Of a stretch of DNA of 14,738 nucleotides, positions 13,055 to 14,738 are shown piece by piece. The notes under the pieces were generated by a model that did not search any database, was not told where the DNA came from, and saw only the letters and a program-made list of their open reading frames with translations. The position numbers and the translations under genes are program-made. Position 1 is the first letter of the stretch; every line of letters begins with the position of its first letter. Origin of the DNA: Phycisphaerales bacterium (GTDB lineage Bacteria > Planctomycetota > Phycisphaerae > Phycisphaerales > UBA1924); assembly GCA_030680655.1 (NCBI GenBank), contig JAUXUZ010000389.1:1-14738 (forward strand), in the 5' to 3' direction.

Positions 13055-13260
13055 TCCAAGGCCTCCGTGCCCGGCAGGTTTCGAGCCGTCTTTCACAGGA
13101 GAAATGATAGGGAAACCGGGCTGCGGATTCCTGCTTTTGAGGCGCAATTCCGCGCTCAAAGCGGCCCTGTTTTTGTGCCCTGAGCCCCGGCTGCGAACCT
13201 GGGCGCGCCGGGTGAGCGGTGCGGGCTCGCAGGCGGCGGTGGGGGGGCTGGAAGGGGCGG
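13055..13260 (-). promoter_or_regulatory. gyrA upstream intergenic region
   Basis: These 206 bp separate the upstream gene's stop from the gyrA start. The gyrA promoter probably lies here. TATCAT on the minus strand (13109-13104) is a possible -10, about 50 bp before the ATG, but no good -35 was found. No U-tract terminator for the upstream gene is visible, so read-through into gyrA is possible. Confidence 0.3.
13062..13066 (-). promoter_or_regulatory. Shine-Dalgarno GGAGG deciding the gyrA start
   Basis: GGAGG on the minus strand lies seven bases before the ATG at 13054. The alternatives are an in-frame TTG at 13159 and a later ATG at 12997, neither of which has a comparable site. The Gly-rich N-terminal extension is therefore probably translated. 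Confidence 0.7.
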
Positions 13261-14738
13261 TCAGTCGGCGCTGGCTTTCTCGATCCCTTTGATGATCTCA
13301 AGCACGGCCAGCAGGCCCATCGCGGTCCCGTCGGCCTGCGTGCGCTGGTCCCACGTCGCGTTTCTGAGGCCACCCTTGGCCATCGTCGCGTCGTTGCAGA
13401 GCCAGCCGAGCGAGTCGTCAACCTGCAGTTGCCGCAGGTACCGAGCGGCGCCAAGCAGCTTGACGACCTCGGCGCCGCGCTCTTGCTTGCTGGTGAGCGC
13501 CGGTTCGCCGAGCATTGTCCCCAGGAACGCGACCAGCCGCGCGGTCTGCCACGTCGGCAGCGGCCGGTTGCTCCCGGGCACGACGATGCCGCCCACCATG
13601 TCCTGGCCGTCGGGCCCGGCATCGACGGCTTGAAACTGGTGCTTCCAGATGAGGTTCCGCATCTCGCGCAGGGCGGGCGCGGAGGGCAGGTCCTCAACCT
13701 TGTCGCGTGAGCGAGCGTCGAGCTCGGCCCAGCCGATCCATGGCATGTGCGAGCCGAGGGTGCCGGGCGTGCACCGTGAGAAGACCCGCCGCGTCAGGCT
13801 CCTCCCGTCGGCCGCGGCTTCGGGCCAGAGGCCGGGCGCCGACGAGGTGGAAACCAGCGCGAACGCGATGATCGAGTGCTCGCTCAGTGGGTCCGCAGCG
13901 GCGACCGACGCGTGCAGGCGAGCCGCTGCCGCCGTCGTGATCGGACTGCCTGCCAGCAATGCGCCGGCATCGACCGTCGGAGACTCGACGAGTTGTGCGC
14001 GTGTGGCGAGGGCCGACTCCCACCGCGGCAGGCGTGCCCGGACCGAATCGGCGATGGCATCGTTCCCACGCGCCGCCAGATAGCGGTCCAGGGCGACCTT
14101 GGCGACGGCGACCGAGAAGGCCGGTTCGTCGGGCGTCTCGGTGGCACCCGTCGCGAGCGACACCGTCTGCTCCATCCATCCGCCCGTCCGGTTTGCCAAG
14201 TGCCCGGCCAATCGATCGGCCGTGTGCCAGAGTTCGGCGACCTGGTCAACGTCACTCTGCAGGACCAGTTTCTGGCCGCGGTAGAGAAGCTCCGGCCCCT
14301 TGTCGGCACGCCACTGGGCGACGTGGGTTGTGCGGAACCGGTAGAGCGTGATGCCCTGCTTCTTCTCTAGCTCGGCCGGCTCGGTCAGCACCACCGTTGC
14401 ACCGCCGCCGGCATCGCCGCGTGCGATCGCGGCGACGATGCCGACCGACCGTCTCGCCGCCTCGCTGGGCATGATGTTGCCGCTGGCCGCGGTGCCGGGA
14501 AAGACGGCCCCGACGTGGTCACCCAGCGCGGCGAGCAGGCCGTCGAGCCCCGGCTGCAGAGTCGCGTCGAAGTCGCCGTAGGCGTTGGCGTTGATCCGCA
14601 TCAGCGGGCCGCTGAGTTCAAGCGAGATCAGCAGGTCCTGGCGCAGCATCCGCAGCATGGCCGCTCGGGGCTCGCCTGTGCCCCTGACGGGCAGGCGCGG
14701 TTCGGCGTTCTCCCACGCGGCCTTGGCCGCTTCGGCGA
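13261..14738 (-). CDS. Uncharacterised protein, N-terminus beyond the right edge
   Basis: I do not recognise the family. The frame is open from the right edge to the TGA at 13261, so at least 492 residues exist. The ATG at 14658 is probably internal, since 26 codons upstream of it (AEAAKAAWENAEPRLP onward) read as plausible coding sequence. The visible part has no signal peptide or membrane helix. An N-terminal region of about 170 residues has mixed alpha/beta character (LMRINANAYGDFD, GATVVLTEP, GITLYRFRTT). A helical Ala-rich middle follows. The C-terminal 100 residues contain GAARYLRQLQVDDSLGWL, then KGGLRNATWDQRTQADGTAM, GLLAVLEIIKGI. This Gly-Gly-x-Arg-x-x-x-Trp...Asp-Gly-Thr-Ala pattern faintly recalls alpha/alpha-toroid proteins, but that is weak. 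It precedes gyrA on the same strand by 206 bp. Confidence 0.7.
   Translation of the reverse strand, partial: AEAAKAAWENAEPRLPVRGTGEPRAAMLRMLRQDLLISLELSGPLMRINANAYGDFDATLQPGLDGLLAALGDHVGAVFPGTAASGNIMPSEAARRSVGIVAAIARGDAGGGATVVLTEPAELEKKQGITLYRFRTTHVAQWRADKGPELLYRGQKLVLQSDVDQVAELWHTADRLAGHLANRTGGWMEQTVSLATGATETPDEPAFSVAVAKVALDRYLAARGNDAIADSVRARLPRWESALATRAQLVESPTVDAGALLAGSPITTAAAARLHASVAAADPLSEHSIIAFALVSTSSAPGLWPEAAADGRSLTRRVFSRCTPGTLGSHMPWIGWAELDARSRDKVEDLPSAPALREMRNLIWKHQFQAVDAGPDGQDMVGGIVVPGSNRPLPTWQTARLVAFLGTMLGEPALTSKQERGAEVVKLLGAARYLRQLQVDDSLGWLCNDATMAKGGLRNATWDQRTQADGTAMGLLAVLEIIKGIEKASAD

Noticed and set aside
13141..13250. Short inverted repeats in the gyrA upstream region (e.g. CTGCGA / TCGCAG)
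   Set aside because: Six-base matches in very GC-rich DNA are expected by chance, and no T tract or conserved position supports a terminator.
1..14738. CRISPR arrays, tRNA/rRNA genes, insertion sequences, phage genes
   Set aside because: No spaced direct repeats, no tRNA cloverleaf-like segment, no transposase or integrase motifs and no abrupt composition change were seen on reading both strands.

Overview
The window looks like chromosomal DNA from a high-GC, Gram-negative-type bacterium. It is most likely a planctomycete, possibly of the Phycisphaerae type. This is inferred from gene content: a variant PEP-CTERM tail on a secreted protein, a DUF1573 / rhodanese / MauE-DoxX gene set, a redoxin with a helical C-terminal domain, STAS and ECF-like regulators, and a GyrA with planctomycete-like deviations. 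No rRNA, tRNA, CRISPR array, transposase or phage gene was recognised. No stretch longer than about 210 bases lacks a gene.

Left part (1-2520). The minus strand carries murQ (recycling of N-acetylmuramate 6-phosphate), followed after 24 bp by the first 41 codons of an rlmE/ftsJ-type 23S rRNA methyltransferase that runs off the left edge. Diverging from murQ is an exported thioredoxin-fold (TlpA-like) protein with a helical C-terminal domain. It ends at a clear intrinsic terminator (2493-2521).

Middle part (2520-7001). On the minus strand come a secreted protein with a PEP-CTERM-like tail and, upstream of it, a tightly coupled set: DUF1573 protein, membrane-anchored rhodanese, MauE/DoxX-like four-helix protein (2-bp gap, then a 4-bp overlap). 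All three have conspicuous cysteines. Diverging from this set is a sigma-70-family (ECF-like) factor overlapped by a single-pass membrane protein with six cysteines after its membrane segment. The shared 207-bp intergenic region holds a perfect 10-bp inverted repeat. A testable inference is a redox-sensing sigma/anti-sigma pair next to an envelope thiol or sulfur-handling cassette.

Right-middle part (7051-8908). A pterin-4a-carbinolamine dehydratase and a glutamyl-Q-tRNA(Asp) synthetase diverge from starts about 5 bp apart. The synthetase lacks the usual zinc-binding cysteines and overlaps a DUF192 lipoprotein gene.

Right part (8920-14738), all on the minus strand. Read in transcription order from the right edge: a large unrecognised protein truncated by the edge, gyrA with a Gly/Ser-rich N-terminal linker and Gly at the E. 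coli Asp87 quinolone position, a small STAS protein with a possible leaderless promoter, and an ABC-transporter ATPase of the LolD/MacB class with no permease beside it.
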